A stretch of DNA of 64,000 bases, from contig CM072335.1 of assembly GCA_036874045.1 (NCBI GenBank), forward strand, positions 15,830,001 through 15,894,000, in the 5' to 3' direction. The translations under genes were made by a program, and so were the position numbers. This document shows positions 11,849-24,339 of this stretch, one piece after another; position 1 is the stretch's first letter, and the number at the start of each line of letters is the position of its first letter. The stretch comes from Cymodocea nodosa. Its lineage: Eukaryota > Streptophyta > Magnoliopsida > Alismatales > Cymodoceaceae. The notes under the pieces were generated by a model that was not told the DNA's origin, made no database searches, and was given only the letters and a program-made list of their open reading frames with translations.

Positions 11849-13600
11849 ATATTGCATGTACTAGACAGTTATGTTTTAAATGATTGAAGAATATTTTATT
11901 ATTTCCTAGATTACATGTGTTGAAACTTCAATGCATGACTTAAGTGGATTTTCGGTAAGTTAACTGCTAACTATCTGAATGCATCTAGGCATCGAATAGT
12001 TAAAGTTTGTAAGTCTCCGAATTATCTGAACTCGTTAAGTTAGATTTATGCACGTGTTGAATTTAAATGCTTTATTATGTCACGTGAGATGCACATGTTT
12101 AACTCGTTATGTTAGCATAAGTTTACGTGTTGGGTTACATGAATACACGCTAAGATAACGCGTTATGTTAGCAGCTTATTTCTTTATTGCATGTGTTTTA
12201 TAGTTAAATCAACGAAGTAAGTCTGTTCAGTTGTCTGTAACTCCACGGACCAATTATTTTCTAATATGCCACTATAGTAGTTGCAAAAATAGGACACTCG
12301 AAGGAAAACCACAATTACATGTATCACGCAGGAATTCACTCGTGGAAGGAAGAAGAAATCACCATCGTTGATATGAATTAAGGAAATCCAATCGATCATC
12401 TAAGCAGAAGCAGTTACTACAGAAAGAAATATAAAAGAAGAGGAGAAAGACGAAGAAAGTGTGTATGTGTGCAAAGGTGGAGGACCGCGCTAACTATAGG
12501 TAACGTTAGAAGTTCCTTGAAGCTCCACACCACTACCACCACCAACATCACCAACCATTGAAGGCATGTGATGATACTTTCCTGATGTCGAGTCGATTAC
12601 GAGCCAAACACGGTGCCTGAAAACCACTGTGAGGAGTGATCACGTTATGGGAAGGGAAGTCATTTTCACCAAGCACCGACTCATATCTCAGGAGATCGTA
12701 AAGCTTCTAGCATTAGTTCCGGGTTGATGCCAGTATGCTGAAGAGGAGATCATCTTACAATTTTGGACTCACGATTCTATAGGGAGAGGAGCCAAGATTG
12801 TAAGTGATTAAATTTTCAATGGTGTAATCACGTCGCATGTAGTGACAGAAGTTTTTACTATCAATAGAGATTTTTACATTTCACCTTTCATTTATCTTCA
12901 AGAACATATCAAAACAAAAATACCAAAAACAACAAATTATCTATGTTTACATTTAGTATTAATGTGTTGTATTATTTGTTTTGTATCGTGATTAATATTA
13001 TCATTGTTAGTATTGTGAATGTTTTATGTTTGTTTGATTCAAAAAATAGAAAATAGTTTTACAGTTTACTGAAATTGATTCATTCCAAATACTTAAAGAT
13101 TTCAATGGTTACTATTTGAAATATCTGAATGTTAGTATTGCTTAATGATAAATCTAATATTAACTAGCATTAAAGAGCTTAATTGATGTTATTTACAATT
13201 TATGGAACTACCCAATGGTTGGCCGAATTCCTTTGTAAATAGCAGTATTTAACTAGAAAGATAGGTTCGTGGAGTTAACTTAAGTCTATGAGGTCAGTCT
13301 GTTGAGTTAACCATAACTCCACGAACTAAGTCTGTTGTGTTAACTGTAACTCAACAGAGTGCTTAACTGAACACATATAAACTCCAATATAAAAATTAGA
13401 ATAGTACACAATTCTTACTCAATCTTTGTGAGATCGACTTGTACTTGTACACAAATACAATATACACTGTGCACTTGCAGTTAAAATACAAATTGGAATT
13501 AATATCTAATTTGTGTAAAAGGTTGTTTGTTTACTTCTAAAGGTAATTATTGATATAAGCATAAAGATTAATTAAACAAGTTTAAAAATAGAAGTTAACA
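11849..13600 (+). repeat. LTR of family D, partial copy
   Basis: It matches the complete D LTR at 33288-35367 from about 240 bases inside its start to near its end. It is interrupted on the left by the LTR of Y and abuts the env-like remnant of E2 on the right. It shares AACTCGTTAAGTTAG-type motifs with family A. It also holds a less AT-rich block (about 12440-12860) conserved in the other copy. No coding potential is recognised. Confidence 0.8.
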
Positions 13601-13610
13601 ACCCTAAATA

Positions 13611-13943
13611 GACGAGCATGCAGAATCTGACATGTAATCAGATTATTGTGTTTCTACAATGCTTCCTTAGATCTAAAATGAATTGAATTTCCTTGAATGT
13701 GTAGTATTCTATATAAAGAAGGTGATACCTAAAGCCTTGATTCAGAATTTAATTCATCTTCAGGAACCTCTTCTTCAAAATGAATGTCATGTTGTTCCTC
13801 TTAGAAATTATTTTCTTGAAGTTGCGTATGTAAGCTTGATTCTTCAGCTTCAACAGTGTAAGGAACATCTTCAAGATGCTCTACATTCATTAGTTCAGTC
13901 TCTATTGAATGTTTAAAGTTCAATTTTTCCACAAATTCTACTA
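13611..13943 (-). pseudogene. Envelope-like ORF remnant (element E2)
   Basis: This matches only the middle part of the env-like ORF: the acidic region (PEDELNSESRLQVSPSL type) and the start of the C-terminal domain, with SIETEQMNVEH-like sequence. It is much shorter than the roughly 740-codon relatives. Confidence 0.7.
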
Positions 13944-15459
13944 AATGCTGTGTAATAAGTGTTTAAATAGGGTTTTAGGCGACTAACTCAACTAGTATAA
14001 AAGTCGGGTGTGGATTTTAAATGAATATTGAATACAGTTTATTCAATCAAGGTTCCTGAAATATTTAAGCATAACTCGTTGAGTTAACTAACCTAATGAG
14101 TAAAATGCTTTGTAGAAGCAGTTTTACACGTTACCCTACATAACATAACATTCAATTAGAACACTTTACCTTTCAACTGAAACCTTGCGAAGACAACACA
14201 CAAGCTATAGTTAACATATATAAAACATCATCTTGAGAGCATTGTAAACTATTATGATATTCTTTTTATGAATCTAAAAATAGTTTGTTTGTCTTTTAAA
14301 TTGTTTCATCAAGATCTTAAGAGGACTAAAATCAGATTAACCAAGATTTATATTCTGAATTATATTAATCTATTTTGAACATTGTTATTCCTCCCCCTAC
14401 AAATATACTTCAAATATATTCAATAACATACAAAATATATTTGTATAAAATAGATGTTAATTATAACTACACTTTAAATTTTCTTTTCAAAAGATTTCTA
14501 TCTTCCTGAATTCATCAAAAATGATTTCAAGAATCAACTCCAACCGTATATGAATCAAAACATAACTTTAAACATAATATGATTAACTCAAGGAGAATAA
14601 AAGAATGTATCTCAAATAAACATTGTCAAAAGTACTAATGTTGATTCAATAAATCAGTAGTCATATTGGTAGAAACTATATTCGATTCAAAGATATATGT
14701 AGTTAATGAAACAACTTTTTCTTTTCAAAATAGTAAATATTGATAATTTTCTTTAAAAGTTAGTTTAAAAAGCTTGAATCATACAAGAGCTTTCTAATGT
14801 ACCTGTGTAATGAGCTTTCAGTCAACAATCCCAGATTTGATTAGGACCTTAGGTTGCCAGATTTAAAGAATCCTTTTATCAGGACAACAATCCTTGCATA
14901 CTTATCTACTCAAGTACAAAAGGCTTGTGATCAAACTGATCAATAAACTCTCAAAGATTTTCACTTTGTAAGCATTTTTCTTTTTAAGCACATTATATAT
15001 ATATTCCATTAATATAGATGTAATAAAACACAAATCTCATACAATTTTTACGTCTATGATTTTACTGAAAATATGAATCAATTTCAATAAGCTCATACTT
15101 TTGATTAGTAGTTTAATATGATTTACATATAAATTATTCTACAAGTTTAATCAATCAAGTTAAACTTGTCCTTGATCATATGCACTTTCATTGATCCAAT
15201 GAAAATCACTTAATCAAAATTTCAGGATTTTAGAGGAATTTAATGTTTTTCATTGACACTTCCACTTAAAATTTTGAAAACCATTAAGATTGATAAAATA
15301 CATAAAATCAATAAGATACTACCATAATTTTATAATTAAATACATAGTATCTTATGCAGCAGTTTAGATATTACTTAGATATTTATAATAAGTATATAAT
15401 ATCTATAAGGTAAACAACATCATGAAAAAAAAATTTATCTTTTGTGGAGTCTAAGAATT
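13944..15459 (-). other. Non-coding spacer between RNase H and the env-like ORF (element E2)
   Basis: About 1.5 kb of AT-rich DNA with no coding signal. It closely matches the spacers at 26589-28186, 42225-43116 and 48537-49247. A conserved TATTTAAAC (minus strand, 13961-13969) occurs at the env-proximal end, with U3-like AACTCGTTGAGTTAA motifs just upstream (about 14065-14100). Confidence 0.7.
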
Positions 15460-17010
15460 TTACACATCACATAGCCTACAAATACCCAAATTTAATCTTA
15501 TGTTGCAGAATGTATTTTCATCTAGAGGTTTTGTAAATATATCAGCTAATTGATTTTTACTAGATACAAATCCTAATTTAATTTTTCCTTTAATTACGTT
15601 ATCTCTTAGAAAATGATGTCTAACCTCTATATGCTTTGCTCTAGAATGCAATATAGGAGTTTTGGAAAGATTTATTGCAGAACTATTGTCACAATAAATC
15701 TCAATTGTATCATAAGATAATCCAAAATCTTCTAAAGTTTGCCTTATCCATAGAATCTGAGTGCAACACAATGCAGCAGCAACATATTCAACTTCAGTGG
15801 TTGAAAGTGTTACACAGTTTTGCTTTTTACTAAACCATGACACCAAATTATTTCCCAATAATTGACATGTGCCACTAGTACGTTTTCTATCTAACTTAGA
15901 TCCTATGTAATCAGCATTAGTATATCCTATAAGATCTATTGAACTATCTTTAGAATAATACAGCTTGAAATTTTTAGTTCCTTGTATATATCTAAATATT
16001 CTTTTAGCAACAATTGTGTGTGATTCTTTAGGATTAGATTGAAATCTAGCACAAACACACACAACAAACATAATATCAAGTCTACTAGTTGTGAAATAAA
16101 GTAAAGAACCAATCATACTTCTGTATTTTCTTTGATCTATTGATTTTCCTATGTCATCAATATCTAACTTTAAAGAAGTACTCATAGGAGTTCCTCAAAA
16201 TCTTGTATCACTAAAATTAAATTTCTTAAGCATTTCATCTGCATATTTTTCTTGATTTAAAAATATACCTTTATCCATTTGCTTAATTTGAAGTCCTAGA
16301 AAATATGAAAGTTCTCCTATCATACTCATTTCAAACTGACTAGTCATCTCTTTAGAAAATATTTTATCAATTTATCAGAAGTTGCTCCAAAGATTATATC
16401 ATCCACATATATTTGAACAACAATTTGATCTTTATCATCTCTCTTGATAAATAGAGTATGGTCTACTTTTCCCATGATATATCATTGTTCTATTAAAAAA
16501 GTAGATAACCTTTCATACCATGATCTAGGTGCTTGCTTCAAACCATATAAGGCTTTCTTCAATTTATACACAGTCAGGATTTTTAATATCTTCAAATCTA
16601 GGTGGTTGTTTTACATAAACTTCTTCATTAATTAAACCATTTAGAAATGCACTTTTTACATCCATTTCATATAGTTTAAAATCCATATAACAAGCATAGG
16701 CCAATAATATTCTAATACTTTTTAACCTAGCCATAAGAGCAAATGTTTCATCATAATCTAGTCTTTCTTCTTGTGTATACCCGTATGCAACTAATCTAGC
16801 TCTGTTTCTTATAACTTGACCAGTCTTATTAGTTTTGTTTCTAAAGATCCACTTTGTACCAATTATGGACTGATTTTCGAGTGGAGAAACTAATTCCCAA
16901 ACATCAGTCCTGATGAATTGATTTAGTTCTTCTTGCATTGCCACTATCTAATTTTCATCAGATAATGCTTCTTCTATATTCTTTGGTTCCACCATAGAAA
17001 CAAAGAATAC
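15460..17010 (-). pseudogene. Reverse transcriptase and RNase H (element E2)
   Basis: RT motifs include IIGTKWIFRNK, YDETFA, YEMDVKSAFLNGLINEE and VKQPPRFEDI. The catalytic YVDD is encoded at 16398-16409. RNase H (15460-16185) has SLLYFTTSRLDIMF, YIQGTKNFKLYYSKDS, GYTNADYIGSKLDRK, TSGTCQLLG, ALCCTQILWIRQTLEDF and the terminal HHFLRDNVIKGKI and QLADIFTKPLDE blocks. These are diagnostic of Sirevirus pol and this is the most complete 3' pol among the family A copies. Confidence 0.88.
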
Positions 17011-18570
17011 ACATACTATTTAAATTTACTAAAGCTCTAGTTTTAACTCCCTCATTAATATTATCAATGACTTGAGTGATGGGATGTGATGAAGAATAAC
17101 GCTAATTTCTCTGATTTTCCTTAATATTCTCATCAACATCTAAAAGAACATCACTTTGATCATTAGTTTGATCATTTAAGTTCATATTTTTAATTTTCTC
17201 AGATAAATCTTCAATCTCTCTATTGATCTCTAATTCTTTTGGGAAATTGATTATATCATCATTATCTACTTTAGATTGAGATTCTCTAAAAGAATTTTCA
17301 TTGAAGCTTACATGAAGGGTTTCTTCAACAGTTCTAGAAGTCTTGTTATATACTCTATAGGCTTTACTTCTAGTAGAGTAACCTACAAAAATTCCTTCAT
17401 TTGATTTGGCTTGAAATTTATCCCTTTTATCCTTAGTGTTAAGGATAAAACACTTGTAGCCAAATGGTTTCATATAGGAAATTTTTGGAACCCTATCAAA
17501 CATAATTTCAAAAGGAGTTTTATTAACAAGAGGTCTTAAGTGACTTCTATTAATAATATAACAAGCTGTATTTATTACTTCAGCCCAAAGATTTTGAGGT
17601 AAATTATGTTCATTTAATATAGTTCTGGCCATTTCCTAAAGTGATCTATTCTTTCTCTCAACAAAACCATTTTGAGACAGTGCTCTTGGAAAAGAAAATT
17701 TGTGATCAATGCCATAATCTATACAATAATTATCCATTTGATCATTATCAAATTCAGTACCATGATCACTCTTAAGTTTTTGAATAGAGACAATTTGTTC
17801 ATTTTGAACAAGATTGCAAAACATTTTAAACTTTTCAAAAACTTCTATCTTAGATGCTAGAAAGTATACCTAAGTGTATCTAGAGAAGTCATCTACTAAA
17901 ACAAATACATACCGTTTATCACCAAGACTCATGATTCTTGTTCATCCAAATAGATCCATATGTATAAGTTCTAAGACTCTCTTACTTGAAATATCAGTTT
18001 TGGATTTAAAAGAGTTTTTGTGAAGTTTACGTAACTCACATGCATCACACATAAAGTCCTTTGAGTATTTAATCTTTGGTAAACCTCTCACTAAATATTT
18101 TCTAGATAATTTATGCAATAATTTCATAATTATATGCCTGATCCTTCTATGCCACAGATATGCATCACTAGTTTCAGCTAGCAAACATGAATTTAAATCA
18201 ACTACACCAGAAGTTAAAGATAAAATACATACAAAACCTTTTCTTTTAGCAATAAACTTAAGTTCATCTATACTTTTATCGATAATTTTGCATACATCAT
18301 CTTCAAATAATACATAGTATCCATTATCAGTTAGTTTTATAACACTCAGTAAATTAAATCCTAGGTTTTCTACATATAGTACATTCGAAATAACACAAGT
18401 AGGAGTTATTTGAACATTGCCCATACCTATGATTTTATCGTCACTTTTGTTTCCAAATGTAACATTTCCTTTCATGGTATTTGTAAAATTTTCAGTAAAC
18501 TTTTCTGTCTGGTCATGTGACTTGATGCTTCACTATCCAAGATCCATTTTGATGTTGTTTCCTCCTACAA
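17011..18570 (-). pseudogene. Protease and integrase (element E2)
   Basis: The protease end lies at about 18420-18570 (TFGNKSDDKIIGMGNV). The integrase zinc-binding region is at about 18000-18165 (LWHRRIRH, CDACELRK). The rve core has LELIHMDLFG at about 17945-17975, SDHGTEFDN near 17750-17775 and a VERKNRSL block near 17640. GYSTRSKAYRVYNKTSR follows at about 17350-17400. The C-terminal tail ends before the RT start. Confidence 0.87.
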
Positions 18571-20835
18571 CATAAATTAAGAAGAACTATTCCTTAGTAC
18601 CCAATATTGTTGAGGACCAAGTTCATTAAACGCATATTTCTTCTTTTTGTTTACAAACAGTTTAACATTATCATTTACATTCTTATTAGTTGTAAGTACT
18701 ACAGATTTATCATTAGCATCATACTTACTTATAGCATTATTGCTCTTATAATCATTCTTTTTGTTTTCAGATGTAGTATAACCAAGACCAAACTGATTTT
18801 TATCAAATGTTAATTTATTTTGGTCATGCTCATACATTTCAGTAAGTTCATACCAAGATTTTGCACTTGCATTTGAATTTTTAGTATATACAAAATCTTT
18901 TTCTATACAAGAATTTTCAAATAAAGAACATGTAGAATGAGTAATTGGTCTAACACTAGATTTTTGAATTTCATGCTCAGGTTTCTGAATTTTTAGTTTA
19001 CTACATTTGTTTGACATTTTTGAAACATTAGTGACTGAATTTCTAGAACAAGAAACAAGATTTTTAGAAACATTAATAGTCATGTTAGAAATACATTTAG
19101 ATAAATCACATTGGTTTATATTATTGCTGCATGATTCATCCCTTGAATTACCTACTTCTACATATTTATTACCTTGTTTCATGATAAAAGGAATTTTAGT
19201 CTTAGATTTACTTGAACTACAACTAATAAATCCTTTATTGGCTTGAGATTCAGGGTATTTAGGATAATCAAATCTTAAGCCAAATTTATATGACACCGTA
19301 GGGGTACTAGTTAGTTTGTCTAACTTAGTTTGACTTAAATTCCATTTCTCAATGGTGGAATTTAAATCTAGCTCTCTCATTTTTAATCTATCAATCTCTA
19401 ACTCAAGATCATTTATGTTGATTCTCAATTTTTCATTTTTAGATTCTATTTTTAATTTTTCAATGTTTATATTTTGTATTTGTTCACGCAAGACACATTC
19501 ATTAAATCTAAATTTATGCAAATCTCTAGCATGATTTTCATTATCACATTTAAACTTTTCTAAAGTAGTAGACAGGAAATAATTTTCTTCTTCCAAAGTG
19601 GACAAAGAGTTTCTTATATTCTTATTTTCTAGTTTACAAACTTTAAGTTTTTGTAATAATGCATGATAAGCACATAATAATTCATCAAAGTTAAAATCTG
19701 AATGACTTTTAGGATCAGATATTACTTCAGACTCATCTGCCATGAAGCACATATGAGTAACGTCTTCTAACTCTTGTTCTTCTTCTGGATGTGAAGATTT
19801 TGATGATGATTCCTTAGATTCAGACTCTTCTGATGTGTCATCCCAAGTGACCTTCAAAGTCTTTTTCTTGTAAAACTTTTTCTAAGTTTTCTGAGCTATC
19901 TTCTTTTGATTTGTCCTACTATGCTTTTCATTTTTCCTTATAGGACAATCTAGAGAAAGATGTCTAGGTTTCTTACAGTTGTAACATACATACTTTCTGG
20001 ATGAAGAATTCTTGTCATTTAGTGATTTTGACGTTAAGGGTTTATCATTTCTTTTCCTTTGCTATTTCCTAGCTTTTCATGCTTTCTTGAATTTCCTAGT
20101 CACCAAAATCAAATCCTCGTTAAAATCAATAGATATTTTAGAATCTAAATTAATTTCGAAGGCTATTTCTTTCTTGAGTTTTAGTTTGTTGTGACTTAAT
20201 GATTCATTTAATTGAACTTCATAAGCTGTTAAATTTCTTATAAGTTCATTTACAGTATAAACATTTAAATCTCGTGATTCCTCAATTGATGTCACTTTCT
20301 GAGACCATTTAGAACTTAGGGATTTGAGAATTTTCCTCACCAAATCCTTCTATTTAAAATTCTTTCCTAAGCATTTTAAAGAGTTTATGATATCAAGGAA
20401 TCTGGAAAACATCTTAGAAATACTTTCGTCTTCATGCATCTTAAAGAGTTCATACTTATGAATTAACATGTTAATCTTAGTCTCTTAAACTTGAAAAGTA
20501 CCTTCATGTGAAACTTCTAATGCGTGCCACACCTCATAAGCAAATTTATATGCCAACACTTTACTAAACTGTTCATAACTCAATGCACAAAATAAGATAT
20601 TTAAGTCTTTAGCATTCAGAGTTTCATTTTCTTTTTCAGTAATTGTCCAAGTATTATAATGGGTCGTTAACGGAGTATATGGTTTAGAAATCATGAACCA
20701 CAACTTATGATCTATACTTTGAAGAAAGATTGTCATCCTATATTTCTAATTTTCAAAATGTATTCCATCAAATAAAGGAGGACAATTAAGATTTTAGCCT
20801 TCATACAAAGAAAAATTACCATTTCCGGTAGCCAT
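18571..20835 (-). pseudogene. gag (element E2)
   Basis: The start codon is at 20833-20835. A UBN2-type domain covers about 20250-20835 (AYEVWHALEVSHEG, INSLKCLGKNF). The zinc knuckle lies at about 19938-19985. A 426-codon open stretch (18577-19857) then holds the acidic Ser/Glu segment, a coiled coil (LLQKLKVCKLENKNIRNSL) and the Asn/Ser-rich tail. This is one of the longest open stretches in the window. Confidence 0.87.
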
Positions 20836-21035
20836 CTTACCTTAGATTTTTCAACCTATTTGATTTTAAACAATTTAAAAACTTTAAAATAACTTGAGCC
20901 TTAAATCACGAAGGTTAAGAGTATGCTCAAATATTAATTTCTATTTAAAAACAAGGAAGGCAGAAGAAGCAACGATATTAAATAAGTCGATATCGATTTT
21001 ATATCAAAGATTATTAACAAAGCTCTAATACAACT
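20836..21035 (-). promoter_or_regulatory. Leader and primer-binding site (element E2)
   Basis: Leader of about 185 bases. A degenerate initiator-Met-type primer site on the minus strand at 21022-21033 sits two bases inside the LTR. Confidence 0.75.
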
Positions 21036-22179
21036 TGTAGGATCGTATGATTACACAAGAGGGGGTGAATTGTGTTTTTCAACATTTTCGATTATAATTG
21101 AAACTTCAAAACTCAAAAATAAGTCGAGACATTGTTTTCATAAAATCATTTTTATTCAAGGTTTCAATTACAATATACAATTCAATTCTCCTAAGAAATT
21201 ATAGATGCAATTATATATCGATACCATGTTTCATCTATACAATTTCATAACTACAAACAGAGAAAACTAATTTGTGGAATTTAAAATATTTCTCCCTATT
21301 TGAGATCTTTCTTCTTCTTCTTCTTTTTCTTCTTCAGCAATTCTTCAATGACGAATATCTTGTCTTTCTCTACTTCACCGAATTTGTTTTCTCCTAATAC
21401 TTCAGATCTTTAGTGATATAAATTTGACCTTTTCTACTTCACTAAATTTTCTTCCATCTAAGAGCTTTTCCCTGAAGATATATAAGTAGTTACTTTAATG
21501 TAATAATAAGTAGTCATTACTTTAATGTTAACAAAATGAGTAACACAAGTAGATATGTAACTTAATGTTTCTAACTTAACGAGTTCCTCATGTGCCAACT
21601 CACATGACAAGTATTGTATCTAACTCAACGAACTAAGTCTGTGGTGTTACGCTAACTCAACGAACTAGTTTCATGGTGTTATGATAACTCAACGAACCAA
21701 CTTAACCTTTCTTTTGGAAGGTTAAATGCTAACTTACCGAAAAAAGTTTAAGTATCGGATAGTTAAGTTTCCTAAGTATCCAAAAATCTGATAACTTACC
21801 GATCCAATAATAAACAAATGTTTTTATAATAAGGTTTTTACCACGTGCAATAATAACAACTTAAGTTTATAATGCTAACTTAATGCATTACCTTAGTGTT
21901 CAACATAGCAACTCAATGTGTGCAGTTATGTTAACTTAACGAGTTAAACATGTGCAACTCACGTGATACAATATAACATTCGTAACCTTTAATTTCACCA
22001 CGTGTACAACACTAACTTAACGAGTTCATCTTTTCTTTTACTCACTAACTTAACGACTTCTCACGTGACCAATTTTAACTTTTAAGCCTCTAACTTAACA
22101 AGTTGTCTAAACGTGCACTATTCATGAAACAAAAAATATAACTTTAAAATATATCATGTTTTTCAATAAAAACACATGT
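21036..22179 (-). repeat. LTR of family A, 5' LTR of E2, first segment
   Basis: This is the R/U5 and inner U3 part of E2's 5' LTR, with the family A end CGATCCTACA at 21036. It stops at E3. The last five bases CATGT (22175-22179) pair with CACGT at 33137-33141 as the E3 target duplication. Confidence 0.87.
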
Positions 22180-23857
22180 TGTAGGATCGTATGGCTACAC
22201 AAGAGGGGGGTGAATTGTGTATCTTTACTATTTTATGAAATATAATTGAAACTTTAAAATTCAAAAACAAGTCGAGACATTGTTTTCATAAAATCATTTT
22301 TATTCAAGGCTTCAATTACAATATACAATTCAATTCTCCTCAGAAATTGTAGATGCAATTATAACTCGATACCATGTATCATCCAAACAATTTCATAACT
22401 ACAAACAGAGAAAACTAATTTGCAGAATTTAAAACTTTTCTCCCTGTTTGAGATCTTTCTTCTTCTTCTTTTTCTTCTTCAACAATTCTTTAGTGATGAA
22501 TATCTTGTCTTTCTTTGCTTCACTAAATTTACTTTCACTTGATACTTCAAATCTTCAGCGACATAAATTTAACCTTTTCTACTTCACTGAATTTTCTTCC
22601 ACTTGAGAGATTTTCCCCGAAGAGGTGTTTTTGATCCTTGAAAAAGATTTTTCTTTTGGTGTGCAGGGATGGTTTGATCAATGAGAATTCTATGCCTTTT
22701 ATACTGTATCTTCATTTCATGCATATCCTTCACGTTTAACCACTACTAGTTTTCCACTTCTCCACGTCTTTTCTTTTTCCTTCATCGAAACACACACATT
22801 CTAACCCACGTTTATATTTCGAATTTTCTTTAATCATCAGTCCTAGATCTTTGAAAAATTTCCTGCAAAATAAACTTTCTCGTCCAAAGAATTTTCCATC
22901 AAGTGTAATAAGAAGTCGTTACTTTAATGTTAACTAAACAAGTAACACAAGTATATATATAACTTAACGTTTCTAACTTAATGAGTTCCTCATGTGCCAT
23001 TTCACGTGACAAGTACTGTAGCTAACTCAACGAACTAGCTTAACCTTTCTTTCGGAAGGTTAAACAATAACTCACTGAAAATAGTTTAAGTTTCAGATAG
23101 TTACGGTTGTAAGTCACTGAAAATCTCTTTATATTATAAAACTAGTGAGACACGTGTCAAGACCTAAAAACATGACTTAAGTTACCTTTCGGATAGTTAC
23201 GACTGTAAGCCTTCGAAAAAGTTTAACTCACTGATTCAGTAATAAACAAATGTTTTTATAATAAGAATTTTACCACATACAAAAAATAACAACTTAAGTT
23301 TATAACGCTAACCTAACGCGTTGCCTTAGTGTTCAATATAGCAACTCAACGCGTTCAGTTATGTTAACTTAACGAGTTAAACAAATGCACCTCACGTGAT
23401 ACAATATAGCATTCGTAACTTATAATTTTACCACGTGTATAACACTAACTTAACGAGTTCGTCTCTTCTTTTACTCACTAACTTAACGAGTTATCACGTG
23501 ACCTATTTTAACCTTTAAGCCTCTAGCTTAACAAGTTCTCACGTGACCTCTATACAAACAAAACTCTAACTTAACGAGTTGTCTAAACGTGCACTGTTCA
23601 TGATACATAAGATATAACTTTAAAACATATCATGCTTTTCAATAAAAACACATGTTAACTTAACGTTTAGTTAAATGAGAAATTAATGTAATGAAACGAC
23701 TAATTATTAACTTCAGATCCAATACAGACAAGTATATATACCAGTAAGCTTTTTCTGTATTAATTGATGATTTTAATTTCTTTTCACAAACAATAGTAAT
23801 TGAGCAAATATGATTATATTCATTCAGCACACATCATCAAAACAAAAATACTCAACA
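22180..23857 (-). repeat. LTR of family A, 3' LTR of E3
   Basis: About 1.68 kb, from TGTTGAGT (minus strand, at 23857) to CCTACA (22180). The TATA box is at 22695-22703. The U3 has repeated AACTCGTTAAGTTAG and CACGTGA motifs. Confidence 0.92.
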
Positions 23858-24339
23858 ATCTCCCCCCTTTTGATGATGACAAAACCATATTAAATCAATT
23901 ATGAAATATGTTTAACTCAACAAAGCACCTTTGTTGGGTTAACTTGTAATTCAACAAACTTGTTTGCTGACTTAAGTTCACTTAAGCTTATTTTTATTGT
24001 TTGTGTAAATTTTACCTCTCAAAACTAAATCTCTCAGAACTAAGTATCAGTTTTCTAATTATCATTTACCAGATTACAAAAACCATTTAAATAATATCTC
24101 CTTTTATAATATATATGTAATTAAGATCATAATCATCTTTTTATAATATTTCTCCCCCTTTTTGTCATTAATCAAAAAGATAATTACAAACAATATATAT
24201 ATATAAGAGATATATTTACAACAACGATTTTTGTAAACAAGAATAATAATTGAACACATTTACAGAAAAATGTATTGTTCAATGAATCAAACAAGCAATA
24301 CAAACATTACATTTTGTATTCAGGAACAAACAAAAACAA
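23858..24339 (-). promoter_or_regulatory. 3' non-coding region with polypurine tracts (E3)
   Basis: Purine tracts on the minus strand lie next to the LTR (about 23860-23870) and again at about 24150-24160 (AAAAAGGGGGAGAAATAT). An (AT)n run is at about 24197-24212. No ORF is seen. Confidence 0.8.
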
